Assembly: GCA_035550795.1 (NCBI GenBank)
Contig: DASZOL010000060.1
Span: 1 to 64,000 of the forward strand
Length of the DNA: 64,000 bases
Source: DASRDR01 sp035550795
Lineage (GTDB): Bacteria > Methylomirabilota > Methylomirabilia > Rokubacteriales > DASRDR01
Direction: 5' to 3'
The translations under genes were made by a program, and so were the position numbers. The notes under the pieces were generated by a model. That model did not search any database. It saw only the letters and a list, made by a program, of their open reading frames with translations, and had not been told where the DNA came from. Shown piece after piece: positions 1 to 8,888 of this stretch (position 1 is its first letter; each line of letters begins with the position of its first letter).

Positions 1-1933
1 ACTGATCCTTGAGCGTGGCGACCACCGCGGGATCGGCCAGCGTGGTGGTGTCGCCCAGGGCCTTGCCCTCGGCGATGTCGCGCAGGAGCCGGCGCATGAT
101 CTTGCCCGAGCGGGTCTTGGGCAGGTCGGCCGAGACGATCAGGTCGTCGGGCCGGGCCAGCGCGCCGATCTTTCTCGCGACGTGCTGCTTGATCTCCTCC
201 TTCAGCGCGTCCGAGGTCGGGATCCCGTGCTTGATCGTGCAGAACGCCGCGATGGCCTGGCCCTTGATCTCATGCGGCCGCCCGATGACCGCCGCCTCGG
301 CGACCGCGGGGTGGTCGACGAGCGCGGACTCCACCTCCATGGTGGAGACCCGGTGGCCGGAGATGTTCATGACGTCGTCGATCCGGCCCAGCAGCCAGAA
401 GTAACCGTCCTTGTCCTTCTTGCAGCCATCCCCCGTGAAGTACACGCCCGGGATCTGGCTCCAGTACTGGCGGTGATAGCGCTCCGGATCGCCGTAGATC
501 CCGCGGAGCATGCCCGGCCACGGCCGGCGGATCACCAGGTAGCCGGCATGCGCCGACTCGCCCTTGTCGTTGACGACCTCCGCGTCGATCCCGGGGAACG
601 GCTGGGTCGCCGAGCCCGGCTTGCAGACCGTGGTCCCGGGGAGCGGCGAGATCAGGATGTGCCCGGTCTCGGTCTGCCACCAGGTATCCACGACGGGGCA
701 GCGGCCGCCGCCGATCACCTTCCAGTACCAGACCCACGCCTCGGGATTGATCGGCTCGCCCACGGTGCCGAGGAGGCGGAGCGAGGAGAGATCGCAGCGC
801 TTCGGGTACTCCTCCCCCCAGCGGACGAAGGTGCGGATGGCGGTGGGCGCCGTGTAGAGGATGGTGATGCCGTACTTCTCCACGATCCGCCAGAAGCGGT
901 CCTTGTCCGGCCAGTCCGGCGTGCCCTCGTACATGACCGTGGTCGCGCCGTTGGCGAGGGGCCCGTACACGATGTAGGAGTGGCCGGTCACCCAGCCGAT
1001 GTCGGCCGTGCACCAGAATACGTCCTCCTCGCGGAGGTCGAAGATCAGGCGGTGCGTCGCCGTCACGCCCGTCAGGTACCCGCCGGTAGTGTGAATGATC
1101 CCCTTGGGCTTGCCGGTGGACCCGGACGTGTAGAGGAGGTACAGCATGTCCTCGGAGTCCATCGGCTCGGGCTTCGTGTAGGCGTCGGCTCCCTTCACGA
1201 AATCGTCCCACCAGACGTCGCGGTCCTGCTGCCACCCGATCTCCTGGCCTGTCCGCTTGTAGACGATGACCGTGTGAACCTGGGGACACTCCTTGAGCGC
1301 CTCGTCGGTGTTCTTCTTCAGCGGCACCAAGCCGCCGCGCCGGTACCCTCCGTCGGTCGTGATGACGACTTTGGCCTTGCAGTCGTTGATCCGGTCGCGG
1401 AGCGATTCGGGGGCGAACCCGCCGAAGACGACGTTGTGGGGGGCCCCGATGCGAGCGCACGCGAGCATCGCGATCGGCAGCTCGGGAATCATGGGCATGT
1501 AGATGGTGACCGGATCGCCCTTCTTGACGCCGTGGCGCCGCAGCGCCGCGGCGAAGCGGTTGACCTCGCGCCAGAGGTCCCGATAGGTGAGGACGCGGCT
1601 GTCGCCCGGCTCCCCCTCCCACACGATCGCCGCCTTGTTGCGGCGGGGGCCCTCGACGTGGCGATCCAGGCAGTTGTCGGACACGTTGAGCTTTCCGCCG
1701 ACGAACCATTTCGCGTAGGGCAGCTTCCAGTCGAGCGCCTTTCGCCACGGCTTGAGCCACCGGAGCTCACGAGCTTGACGCTCCCAGAACCGGACCGGAT
1801 TCCGCCGCGCCTCCCGGTAGATCGCGGTGCTCTTCACCCGCGCCGCCTTGGTGAAGGACTTCGACGGCGGGAACCTCCGACCTTCCTTCAGGAGGGCCTC
1901 GATGGGCTCGTTGCCTCGCGTGGGTTTCGGCAT
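1..1933 (-). CDS. acs: acetyl-CoA synthetase, 3' end cut by window edge
   Basis: AMP-forming acetate--CoA ligase: converts acetate, ATP and CoA to acetyl-CoA in the cytoplasm. Reading from the ATG at 1933, 644 codons are open to the left edge with no stop. Family members are about 650 residues, so only a few C-terminal residues are missing. The AMP-binding loop YTSGSTGKPKG lies near residue 265, and the C-terminal catalytic lysine motif TRSGKIMRR near residue 611 is the usual site of regulatory acetylation. The gene is divergent from the phosphoglycerate mutase gene; the 168-bp gap holds a GC-rich hairpin. A long open frame on the opposite strand is only an antisense shadow. Identification is secure. 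Confidence 0.95.
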   Translation of the reverse strand, partial: MPKPTRGNEPIEALLKEGRRFPPSKSFTKAARVKSTAIYREARRNPVRFWERQARELRWLKPWRKALDWKLPYAKWFVGGKLNVSDNCLDRHVEGPRRNKAAIVWEGEPGDSRVLTYRDLWREVNRFAAALRRHGVKKGDPVTIYMPMIPELPIAMLACARIGAPHNVVFGGFAPESLRDRINDCKAKVVITTDGGYRRGGLVPLKKNTDEALKECPQVHTVIVYKRTGQEIGWQQDRDVWWDDFVKGADAYTKPEPMDSEDMLYLLYTSGSTGKPKGIIHTTGGYLTGVTATHRLIFDLREEDVFWCTADIGWVTGHSYIVYGPLANGATTVMYEGTPDWPDKDRFWRIVEKYGITILYTAPTAIRTFVRWGEEYPKRCDLSSLRLLGTVGEPINPEAWVWYWKVIGGGRCPVVDTWWQTETGHILISPLPGTTVCKPGSATQPFPGIDAEVVNDKGESAHAGYLVIRRPWPGMLRGIYGDPERYHRQYWSQIPGVYFTGDGCKKDKDGYFWLLGRIDDVMNISGHRVSTMEVESALVDHPAVAEAAVIGRPHEIKGQAIAAFCTIKHGIPTSDALKEEIKQHVARKIGALARPDDLIVSADLPKTRSGKIMRRLLRDIAEGKALGDTTTLADPAVVATLKDQ

Positions 1934-2040
1934 GGCGCTCCTCGCGTCGTTGAGAGATTTCGCCCCGGGGACGAGGTCGGGCTGCCCGGCCCGGAAGGAT
2001 TCTACCCGATCCTCGGGCCGCCCGGGACCCGGGGGGCTCC

Positions 2041-2067
2041 GGCCGCCGGAGCGCCCTCCCGGCGGCC
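2041..2067. promoter_or_regulatory. perfect 9-bp inverted repeat in divergent acs/apgM gap
   Basis: GGCCGCCGG (2041-2049) is the exact reverse complement of CCGGCGGCC (2059-2067), with a 9-base loop. It lies directly upstream of a -10-like TAGACT at 2072-2077 that would serve the plus-strand gene. No U-tract follows in either direction. It could be an operator or simply a structured leader; the role is inferred. Confidence 0.35.
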
Positions 2068-2101
2068 GTGTTAGACTCTCCAGCCGCAGGAGGCCTCCTC
2101 C

Positions 2102-3304
2102 ATGGAGCTGGACCTGATTCGGAGCCTGGCCGTCCCCGGCACCACCAAGATCGTCCTCCTTTCGGCGGACGGCCTGGGCGGGTTCCCGGACCCGGCCACC
2201 GGCCTGTCCGAGTTGGAGACCGCCCGGGTTCCTCACCTGGACGCGCTGACCCGGCGGGGCGCCTGCGGCCTCCTGCGCCACGTCGGCCCCGGCATCACCC
2301 CCGGGAGCGGGCCCGGGCACCTTGGCCTCTTCGGCTACGAGCCGCTGCGTTACCCGGTGGGGCGCGGCGTCCTGGAGGCCCTGGGGATCGACTTCGACCT
2401 CCAGCCGGGCGATGTCGCCGCGCGGGGCAACTTCTGCACCGTGGACGGGGCCGGGCTGATCACGGACCGGCGGGCCGGACGGATCTCGACCGAGCGGTGC
2501 GTCGTGCTCGTGGATCGGCTGCGCCGTATCCGCGTGCCGGGGGTGGAGATCCTCGTCGAGCCGGTCAAGGAACACCGGTTCGTCCTGGTGCTGCGAGGAA
2601 GCGGGCTGTCTGGCCGCGTCTCCGAGACGGATCCCCAGGCGATCGGGCAACCCCCGCTGCCCGTGCACGCGCAGGTCACGGAGGCTCAGGTGACCGCCGA
2701 CATCGTGAACCGGTTCGTGGCGGAGGCCCGGGTGCTCCTGGCGGACGCCGCTCCGGCCAACATGGTGCTCTTGCGCGGCTTCGACCAGCGGCCCGGGTTC
2801 CCGCGCTTCCCGGACGTCTACGGGCTCCGGGCGGCGGCGATCGCCGCGTACCCGATGTACCGGGGGCTCGCGCGACTGGTCGGAATGGATGTCCTCAAGA
2901 CGGGCAGCACATTCGCGGAGGAGGTGCGGACGCTGCGGGATCACTGGGACGCCTACGACTTCCTCTTCGTCCACTACAAGGACACCGACAAGGCCGGAGA
3001 GGACGGGGACTTCGCGGGCAAAGTGGCGGCGCTCGAACGGCTCGACGCGGCGCTGCCGGGGATCGAGGCCCTCGGACCGGACGTCCTCGTGGTGAGCGGC
3101 GACCACGCGACCCCCGCAGTCCTGGGGGGTCACTCCTGGCACCCGGTCCCCGTCGCGCTGGCAGGCCGATACGCGCTTCCCGACGCCGTGGACCGGTTCT
3201 CGGAGCGGGCCTGCGGAGCTGGCAGCCTGGGAACGTTGCCGGCCCATGACCTCATGCCGCTCGTCCTGGCCCACGCCCTGCGCCTGACCAAGTACGGCGC
3301 CTGA
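2102..3304 (+). CDS. apgM: 2,3-bisphosphoglycerate-independent phosphoglycerate mutase, ApgM type
   Basis: 400-residue member of the archaeal-type cofactor-independent phosphoglycerate mutases (alkaline phosphatase superfamily), interconverting 3- and 2-phosphoglycerate in glycolysis and gluconeogenesis. The N-terminal metal-binding stretch LLSADGLGGFPDP lies near residue 20, the nucleophile region GSGPGHLGLFGY near residue 70, and the C-terminal metal-binding segment SGDHATPAVLGGHSWHP near residue 335. A strong Shine-Dalgarno (AGGAGG, about 2089) precedes the ATG. A -10-like TAGACT sits at 2072-2077. It is divergent from acs. Other alkaline-phosphatase superfamily enzymes are less likely because ApgM-specific motifs are present at both ends. 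Confidence 0.88.
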   Translation: MELDLIRSLAVPGTTKIVLLSADGLGGFPDPATGLSELETARVPHLDALTRRGACGLLRHVGPGITPGSGPGHLGLFGYEPLRYPVGRGVLEALGIDFDLQPGDVAARGNFCTVDGAGLITDRRAGRISTERCVVLVDRLRRIRVPGVEILVEPVKEHRFVLVLRGSGLSGRVSETDPQAIGQPPLPVHAQVTEAQVTADIVNRFVAEARVLLADAAPANMVLLRGFDQRPGFPRFPDVYGLRAAAIAAYPMYRGLARLVGMDVLKTGSTFAEEVRTLRDHWDAYDFLFVHYKDTDKAGEDGDFAGKVAALERLDAALPGIEALGPDVLVVSGDHATPAVLGGHSWHPVPVALAGRYALPDAVDRFSERACGAGSLGTLPAHDLMPLVLAHALRLTKYGA

Positions 3305-3344
3305 TCGGGCTCGCCGGGACGAGGGTGTAGACTAGGGTCCGCCC

Positions 3345-4751
3345 ATGCGGCGCGTCGTCGTCTGCCCTACCGATTTTCTCTTCCGCCTCTTCCAGGTCAC
3401 CTCCGCCAGCGCGGATTCTTGGGTCTTCCTGGTGAGCGACGTGAAGACCCGAACAGGCCTGACGCGTCAGGATGCCAACGCGCTGGCCGGCGCGCTGGAC
3501 GACCCGGGCCTCTACCGGCGCGCTCACCTGTCCTCGTCTGACCTCGTCATGCTCATGGCCTCTGAACGGGCCCGGCGAGGCCCCAGCCTGGTCCGCATCC
3601 TGGAGACGGTGCTCGAGGTGGCGCCCGACGTCCCCGTCCTGGTCGTCCATCAGGGGCCCCGACCGCCCTCCCTGCCGCCCCTGCCGAACGTGAGCACCAT
3701 CATGCTCGGGCGCACGATGCGCAACGTCCTGCGTCCCGTGATGGACCGTGCTGTCCTCCGGGTGCGCATCGAGCAGATGCGCCATCTGCTGGCTGGCAAG
3801 GATCGCGTGGGCATCCTTCTCCAGGACGACCCGGACCCGGACGCCATGGCTTCGGGCCTGGCCCTGAGGTCCCTGCTCGGCCGCACGCGAGCGACGGCGC
3901 CGCTCCTGTCCTTCGGCCGGGTGACCCGGCCGGAGAACCTCGCGATGGTGGAGACCCTGGAGATCGAGGTCGACCACGTGACGCCCGAGGGCTTGCGGGC
4001 CTATGACGCGCTCGCGATGGTCGACATCCAGCCGGTGTTCTGCGAGGAGGCCCTCCCCGAGGTGGCGGTGGTCATCGACCACCATCCCGAGGCGAAGGGC
4101 TGGCGCGCCCCCTTCCGGGACGTGCGGCCCACGTACGGTGCGACGTCGACCATCATGACCGAGTACCTTCGCGCGGCCGACGTGAAGATCACCGAGCGGG
4201 TCGCGACCGCCCTCTTCTACGGCATCAAGACCGACACGCTGCACCTCGAACGGAGCGGCACGCGGGCAGACATGGAGGCCTTCGCCCACCTGTATGGGCT
4301 GGCCAACCACAACATCCTCCGCCGGATCGAGCGGCCCGAGCTCCCACTCGACGCGCTTGACGCCCTCGGTGACGCCCTGGTCCACCGAACGATCATCAAG
4401 AACGCGCTGTGCGCCCACCTGGGCCGGGTCAGCCGGCCGGATCTCATCCCGCAGTTCGCGGACCTCTGTCTGCAGGTCAAGGGCATCGAGTGGTCGGTCG
4501 TCTCCGGGCTGACGGGGGACGAGGTGCACATCTCGGTGCGCAACGTCGGGTACGTGCGAGCCGCCGGCGACGTAGTGCAGGCCGCCTTTGGGGACCTCGG
4601 CTCGGCAGGCGGCCACCGCTCGGCCGCGAAGGCCGTGATTCCCGCGAGCGTCTGGGCCGCGCGCGTCGGCCCGCTCGACGAAGCCACCATGCGGCGGGCC
4701 ATCGTGGGGCGCTTCGTCCGTGCCCTCGACGCCTCCGCCACGCCCCCCTGA
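3345..4751 (+). CDS. DHH-family phosphoesterase with N-terminal nucleotide-binding-like domain
   Basis: 468 residues. Residues 1 to about 140 look like a Rossmann/TrkA-N-type alpha/beta domain. From about residue 160 comes a DHH phosphoesterase core: DDPDPDAMAS (motif I), VDIQP (motif II), the DHH signature in VVIDHHPE (motif III), and a C-terminal DHHA1 part with GGHRSAAK near residue 425. Relatives (NrnA, GdpP-like, RecJ superfamily) hydrolyse nanoRNA, pAp or cyclic dinucleotides using manganese. The substrate here cannot be read from sequence. The ATG lies 11 bases after a TAGACT box (3328-3333) with no convincing Shine-Dalgarno, so the message may be nearly leaderless. Confidence 0.85.
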   Translation: MRRVVVCPTDFLFRLFQVTSASADSWVFLVSDVKTRTGLTRQDANALAGALDDPGLYRRAHLSSSDLVMLMASERARRGPSLVRILETVLEVAPDVPVLVVHQGPRPPSLPPLPNVSTIMLGRTMRNVLRPVMDRAVLRVRIEQMRHLLAGKDRVGILLQDDPDPDAMASGLALRSLLGRTRATAPLLSFGRVTRPENLAMVETLEIEVDHVTPEGLRAYDALAMVDIQPVFCEEALPEVAVVIDHHPEAKGWRAPFRDVRPTYGATSTIMTEYLRAADVKITERVATALFYGIKTDTLHLERSGTRADMEAFAHLYGLANHNILRRIERPELPLDALDALGDALVHRTIIKNALCAHLGRVSRPDLIPQFADLCLQVKGIEWSVVSGLTGDEVHISVRNVGYVRAAGDVVQAAFGDLGSAGGHRSAAKAVIPASVWAARVGPLDEATMRRAIVGRFVRALDASATPP

Positions 4752-4891
4752 AAGACGCGAGGGGTTGTCGCGCCCGCCGCGCGTCCGGTGATATGCTGAC
4801 CTCCGGCAGCGGCGGGGCCTCCGATGGCCTCGGGGGCTCGGTTCGAGGCGTGTCAGTCGACGGCCGTGTCCACGAGCGGAGGACGACGAGC

Positions 4892-6481
4892 GTGACAACG
4901 CACCGCAGGCGGGCGACTCTCATCGGGGCCGTGGCCCTGACACTGATCCCTCTCGCGACGCCGGCACTGGCGCTGTCGCCGTGCGGCGGATCAGGTGCCA
5001 GCCGGCTTGCCCAGCTTCCGGGGAACCGTCCGCTGGCCGACCCGATCCCCCACATTCCCATCAACGGCACCGCCGGATTCGTCGTGCCCGGGGCCAACTC
5101 GCTTCCCGGCGGCGACCTGTCGATCGGGCTTGGCTACCTGGGCCAGGAGGCCGTCTGCCAGCAGGAGGACGGCGTGTTCGATCAGAACACTCTCTTCCTC
5201 GCGCTCGGCTACGGGATCACCGAACGGCTCCAGCTCTCGTTCCAGGCGCCGTACACCTGGTACGAGGCGGACAAGTCCGACTTCTCCGGCAGCGGCCCCG
5301 ATGACCTGAGCCTCGGGCTCGGATACCGGTTCCTCGATGAGGCCGGCTGGCGTCCGGCGCTCTCGGTGGTCGGATACGCCGTCGCGCCGACGGCGGAGCG
5401 GAAGGAAGGCCTCGGGACCAACGAGTGGAGCGCAGGCACCGCTCTCGCCGCCAGCAAGACGATCGTGGGGCCGCTGAGCGCGTTCGCGAGCGCGGGCTAC
5501 CAGTACAACGGGCGCGGCGGGGCCCAGGTCGACGACCAGTTCGTGTCAGGGCTAGGGGTCGCCTACGCGATCACCCCGAACATCTCGCTCCTCGCCGAGG
5601 GGACGGCCAACACCAACTGGCGGAGAGAGGACGACCGGCACTCGGACTGGATCGCCGGGATGAACGCGGGGGTGCGCCTGAAGCTCGGCGGCTTCCTGGT
5701 CAGCCTGGCCGGACGCAAGGGCTTCACCAACGACGCGCCCGACTGGGGCGTGTTCGCCCTGGTCACCTACGAGATGAAGGTCGGGACGCCCTTCGGGGCG
5801 AAGGGGGCGGCCGGGCCCGGTGCGGGAACCCCGGGCGCGGGCGCGCCAGGCGCGGGGGCGGCCCCGGGCGCGGGCGCGCCGGGTGCAGGAGCGCCGGGTG
5901 CGGGAGCCCCGGGCGCGGGCGCTCCAGGTGCGGGAGCGCCGGGCGCTGGCGCGGCCCCAGGGGCCGGAGCCCCGGGCCCGGGAGCCCCCGGTGCCGCGGC
6001 CCCGGGCGCCGGTGCGCCGGGGGCGGGGACCCCGGGTGCGGGGGCTCCAGGCGCGGGGGCGGCCCCGGGCGCGGGCGCGCCGGGCGCCAGAGCCCCGGGC
6101 CCGGTTGCCGGCTTGCCGCCGGCCGCTCTCCCGCCATCCCTCCGCTCGGCCGTCCGGGACGTCAACTTCGAGTTCGACCAGTACACCCTCACCGACGAGG
6201 CGAAGGCCACGCTGGACGAGCTCGCCCAGGCCCTCAAGGCGAACTCCCAGTTCGCCATCACGATCGAGGGTCACGCCGACGAACGCGGGACCGTCGAGTA
6301 CAACCTGGCGCTCGCCGAGCAGCGCGCTCAGGCCGCCAAGGCCTACCTGATTGCCCTCGGCGTGGACGCCAGCCGCGTGGACACCATCTCCTACGGCGAG
6401 CAGCGGCCGGTCGATGCCGGGCACGACGAGCTGGCCTGGGCCATCAACCGGCGCGCCCACTTCCTCGTGAGGGTTCGCTGA
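4892..6481 (+). CDS. OmpA-family outer-membrane protein with long Pro-Gly-Ala linker
   Basis: Starting at GTG 4892 (purine-rich GGAGGACGACGAG just upstream) the product is 529 residues. It has a signal peptide (about residues 1-33), a region rich in alternating hydrophobic and aromatic beta-strands up to about residue 300 (outer-membrane barrel), a PGAGA low-complexity linker (about 307-404), and a C-terminal OmpA/Pal peptidoglycan-binding domain with NFEFDQYTL and EGHADERGTVEYNLALAEQRA. The likely role is a porin-like barrel anchored to peptidoglycan. An upstream in-frame ATG near 4794 would add about 33 residues without a signal-peptide-like start, so GTG is preferred. It overlaps the next gene by one base (TGATG). 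Confidence 0.88.
   Translation: MTTHRRRATLIGAVALTLIPLATPALALSPCGGSGASRLAQLPGNRPLADPIPHIPINGTAGFVVPGANSLPGGDLSIGLGYLGQEAVCQQEDGVFDQNTLFLALGYGITERLQLSFQAPYTWYEADKSDFSGSGPDDLSLGLGYRFLDEAGWRPALSVVGYAVAPTAERKEGLGTNEWSAGTALAASKTIVGPLSAFASAGYQYNGRGGAQVDDQFVSGLGVAYAITPNISLLAEGTANTNWRREDDRHSDWIAGMNAGVRLKLGGFLVSLAGRKGFTNDAPDWGVFALVTYEMKVGTPFGAKGAAGPGAGTPGAGAPGAGAAPGAGAPGAGAPGAGAPGAGAPGAGAPGAGAAPGAGAPGPGAPGAAAPGAGAPGAGTPGAGAPGAGAAPGAGAPGARAPGPVAGLPPAALPPSLRSAVRDVNFEFDQYTLTDEAKATLDELAQALKANSQFAITIEGHADERGTVEYNLALAEQRAQAAKAYLIALGVDASRVDTISYGEQRPVDAGHDELAWAINRRAHFLVRVR
5812..6104 (+). repeat. degenerate 15-bp tandem repeat encoding PGAGA linker
   Basis: Roughly 290 bp of GC-only repeats with a 15-base unit encoding Pro-Gly-Ala-Gly-Ala and variants, inside the OmpA-family gene. 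Units differ mainly at third codon positions (gcgcc/gcacc type changes), so the peptide is conserved while the DNA has drifted. It is likely an extended flexible linker between barrel and periplasmic domain. Confidence 0.85.
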
Positions 6482-7110
6482 TGCGACGAACAGGGGTCGG
6501 TCCGAGCAGCATGGCGTTCCTGGTGCTCCTCGCGCTCGGCGTGGCCGTCGAGGCGGCCGTCCAGGGTCCGGCGGTAGGCGGCTGGGCGACGTACGAGTGG
6601 CGGTCCACGGCCAAGATCGACGTCCCCGTGGTCGTGCGCCAGCCCGCTGCCAGCGGCGGGGCCGAGAGCTGGTCGATCGATCGTGAGGCAATTGCGCCCC
6701 GGCCGATCTTCGTCACCTACTCGGTCGTCCGGGGCGACGCGAAGAGCTACGTGCTCCAGATCGTCACGCGGGCGACGGCCGATGGCAAGCCGCTCTCGGT
6801 CACCCAGTACACGGTGGACCTGGCCTCTGGCAAGGTCGTGAAGAGCGTGACCCGCGACAAGAAGGGTGTGATCTCCACGCCGGAGGGCGGTTACCGCCCG
6901 CTCCGACAGTCCGACGTGAAGGGTACCCCGGAGGAAGTGACGGTGCCGGCGGGGCGCTTCACGGCCGCCAAGGCGCCGTATCGGACCGGAACCGTGTGGG
7001 TCTCCGACCTGGTGCCCGCCTTGGGCATCGTCAAGGGCACCTTCTCGGACGGCCAGCTCGAGCTGGTCAAGAGCGGCACGTCGGGCGCCCAGGACCTCCT
7101 CCGCTCGTAG
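6481..7110 (+). CDS. secreted protein of unknown function
   Basis: 209 residues with an N-terminal hydrophobic signal segment (about residues 10-26, AFLVLLALGVAVEAA), then a soluble, beta-rich part with no family I recognise. It starts at an ATG overlapping the stop of the OmpA-family gene by one base, so it is probably translationally coupled and functions in the same envelope context. No cysteine follows the signal, so it is not a lipoprotein. Periplasmic location is inferred. Confidence 0.7.
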   Translation: MRRTGVGPSSMAFLVLLALGVAVEAAVQGPAVGGWATYEWRSTAKIDVPVVVRQPAASGGAESWSIDREAIAPRPIFVTYSVVRGDAKSYVLQIVTRATADGKPLSVTQYTVDLASGKVVKSVTRDKKGVISTPEGGYRPLRQSDVKGTPEEVTVPAGRFTAAKAPYRTGTVWVSDLVPALGIVKGTFSDGQLELVKSGTSGAQDLLRS

Positions 7111-7113
7111 TCG

Positions 7114-7395
7114 ATGCAGGGTCTCCTCGCCGTCGTCGCGATCCTCCTCCTCGCGGTCGCCGTCTTTGCCTTTCAGAACCCAGACGCCGTCACGGTTCGC
7201 TTCCTCTACTGGCAGATGTCCGCGTCCGTCGCGGTCGTCACGATCGCGGCGGCGGCCACCGGAGCGCTCGCCGCGGCGCTGGCCAGCCTGGCGGCTCGCT
7301 TCGTGAAGTGGACGCGCCGTCCTCCGACGCCCACCCGCCCCGGGCCGCCCCCGGTGACCCCTCCACCGGTCGCCCCACCCCCCTCGCGCCTGTAG
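7114..7395 (+). CDS. LapA-like (DUF1049) small membrane protein
   Basis: 93 residues with two hydrophobic helices (about 3-20 and 37-62) and the phrase FAFQNPDAVTVRFLYW between them, typical of the LapA/DUF1049 family. In E. coli LapA works with LapB in lipopolysaccharide assembly. Here no lapB is adjacent, so that role is only suggestive. The C-terminus is proline-rich (about 70-93). The gene begins 3 bases after the preceding stop, continuing the same operon. Confidence 0.75.
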   Translation: MQGLLAVVAILLLAVAVFAFQNPDAVTVRFLYWQMSASVAVVTIAAAATGALAAALASLAARFVKWTRRPPTPTRPGPPPVTPPPVAPPPSRL

Positions 7396-7407
7396 GAGTC
7401 GTCCGTC

Positions 7408-8766
7408 GTGGATGTCCCGGACGCCGGGCATCTCCTCGATGAGATCCGTCGGCGGCTCCGGGACGACGACCCGGCAGCGCTCGCAGCCTTCCTGTCGGAT
7501 GCGCACCCCGCGGACCTCGCGGCAGCGCTCCGGGACCTCGATCTCCCCGACCAGGTAACGGTCCTCCGCCAGCTCCCGCGCGAGCAGGCGGGCGCGGTGC
7601 TCTACGAGATGGACAACGTGGGCCGCCTCGCCGTGCTGGAGATTCTCGACCGCGGGGAGGTCTCCCGCATCCTCGACCAGATGCCGCCGGACCAGGCGGC
7701 GGATGTCGTCGAGACCCTCCCCCCGGAGCAGGCCTCGCGCATTCTCCACGAGATGCCGCCGGCCGACGCGGAGGAGATCCAGGAGCTTCTCCAGTACGGC
7801 GAGTCGACCGCGGGCGGCATCATGACGCCCGAGTTCGTCGCGGTCCACGAGGACATGACGGTCGGCGAGGCGCTGGAGTACCTGCGAAAATCCGTCCCCC
7901 GCGAGGGGGCCTTCTATGTCTACGTCGTCGACGCTCACGAGCACCTGGTGGGCCTCGTTCCGATTCGCCGGCTCATTACCGCCGATCCCTCGACCCCCGT
8001 GCACGCCATCCGGCGGACCGACGTCGTGAGCGTCACCGCCGACACCGACCAGGAGGAGGTGGCCCGGCTAGCCACGAAGCACCGCCTCCTCGCCGTGCCC
8101 GTGGTGGACCGCCGGAATCGCCTCCTGGGGACGGTCACCATCGACGACGTGATCGAGGTCATTCACGAGGAGGCGACCGAGGATATCCACCGCCTGGGCG
8201 GCGTCTCGGCCGACGAAACGATCTTTGACCCAGTCGGCAAGGTCGCCCGGCGGCGCCTGTTCTGGCTCTTCGTCAACCTGCCGACGGCCCTGCTCGCCGC
8301 CACCGTGGTTGGGCTCTTCGAGCCCTCGATCCAGGCGCTGGCCGCCCTTGCCGTCTTCATGCCCATCGTCGCCGGCATGGGAGGGAACGCCGGCATCCAG
8401 ACCTTCACCGTGATCGTCCGCGCCATGGCGCTCGGCGATCTCACGCTCGCCAACACCCGCAAGGTCCTCTTCAGGGAGGTCATGATCGGTCTCGCCAACG
8501 GCGTGGGAGCGGGGGCGGTCGCAGGCGTGATCGTGTACTTCTGGAAGGGCAACCCCTTGCTCGGGCTCATCCTGGGCGTGGCCATGATCACCAACATGCT
8601 CGTCGCCGCCCTGGCCGGAACCCTGGTCCCCGTCGCCCTCAAGCTTCTCCGGGTGGATCCGGCGGTGGCGACCGGAGTGGTGGTCACGACCCTCACGGAC
8701 TGCGCGGGCTTCCTCTCCTTCCTGGGTCTCGCGACGCTCTTCATGCGCTTTCTCTCACCGTCGTAG
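7408..8766 (+). CDS. mgtE: magnesium transporter MgtE
   Basis: 452 residues, the usual length. It has an N-terminal superhelical MgtE_N domain with repeated LPPEQASRILHEMPPADAEE-type helices (about 20-130), two CBS domains (about 135-260) and five C-terminal transmembrane helices (from about 280) containing the conserved GMGGNAGIQTFTV segment. It is an inner-membrane Mg2+ channel gated by cytosolic Mg2+ through the N and CBS domains. The GTG start at 7408 follows TAGGAG. A second, shorter MgtE is encoded on the minus strand near 30-31 kb. Confidence 0.93.
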   Translation: MDVPDAGHLLDEIRRRLRDDDPAALAAFLSDAHPADLAAALRDLDLPDQVTVLRQLPREQAGAVLYEMDNVGRLAVLEILDRGEVSRILDQMPPDQAADVVETLPPEQASRILHEMPPADAEEIQELLQYGESTAGGIMTPEFVAVHEDMTVGEALEYLRKSVPREGAFYVYVVDAHEHLVGLVPIRRLITADPSTPVHAIRRTDVVSVTADTDQEEVARLATKHRLLAVPVVDRRNRLLGTVTIDDVIEVIHEEATEDIHRLGGVSADETIFDPVGKVARRRLFWLFVNLPTALLAATVVGLFEPSIQALAALAVFMPIVAGMGGNAGIQTFTVIVRAMALGDLTLANTRKVLFREVMIGLANGVGAGAVAGVIVYFWKGNPLLGLILGVAMITNMLVAALAGTLVPVALKLLRVDPAVATGVVVTTLTDCAGFLSFLGLATLFMRFLSPS

Positions 8767-8782
8767 AGCGCCGGAACTCACG

Positions 8783-8806
8783 TCGTGGATGTGGTGGCAT
8801 CCACGA
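8783..8806 (+). terminator. hairpin downstream of mgtE
   Basis: TCGTGGATG (8783-8791) pairs perfectly with CATCCACGA (8798-8806) around a 6-base loop, starting 17 bases after the mgtE stop. Only a short AT-rich stretch (gaaatt) follows, so it is a weak intrinsic terminator candidate. Confidence 0.4.
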
Positions 8807-8817
8807 GAAATTCGGTC

Positions 8818-8846
8818 TTGGCAGGCCGGGAGGGGCGTGATAGAAC
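8818..8846 (+). promoter_or_regulatory. sigma70-like promoter upstream of methyltransferase gene
   Basis: TTGGCA (8818-8823), a 17-base spacer, then TAGAAC (8841-8846). The predicted transcript start is about 8853, giving a leader of about 35 bases before the GTG at 8889. Confidence 0.5.
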
Positions 8847-8888
8847 TGCCGTGTTGTGCGTCCGAACACGGACGCAGGAGGGAGCAGT

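Noticed and set aside
182..2074. 630-codon plus-strand open frame
   Set aside because: It is antisense to acetyl-CoA synthetase, which has full family motifs. High GC leaves long empty frames on both strands; the same applies to the 981-codon frame at 22457-25402 (minus) opposite uvrA and the MFS gene.
5812..6104. Tandem repeats as a CRISPR array
   Set aside because: The 15-bp unit is coding, has no spacers and keeps the reading frame.
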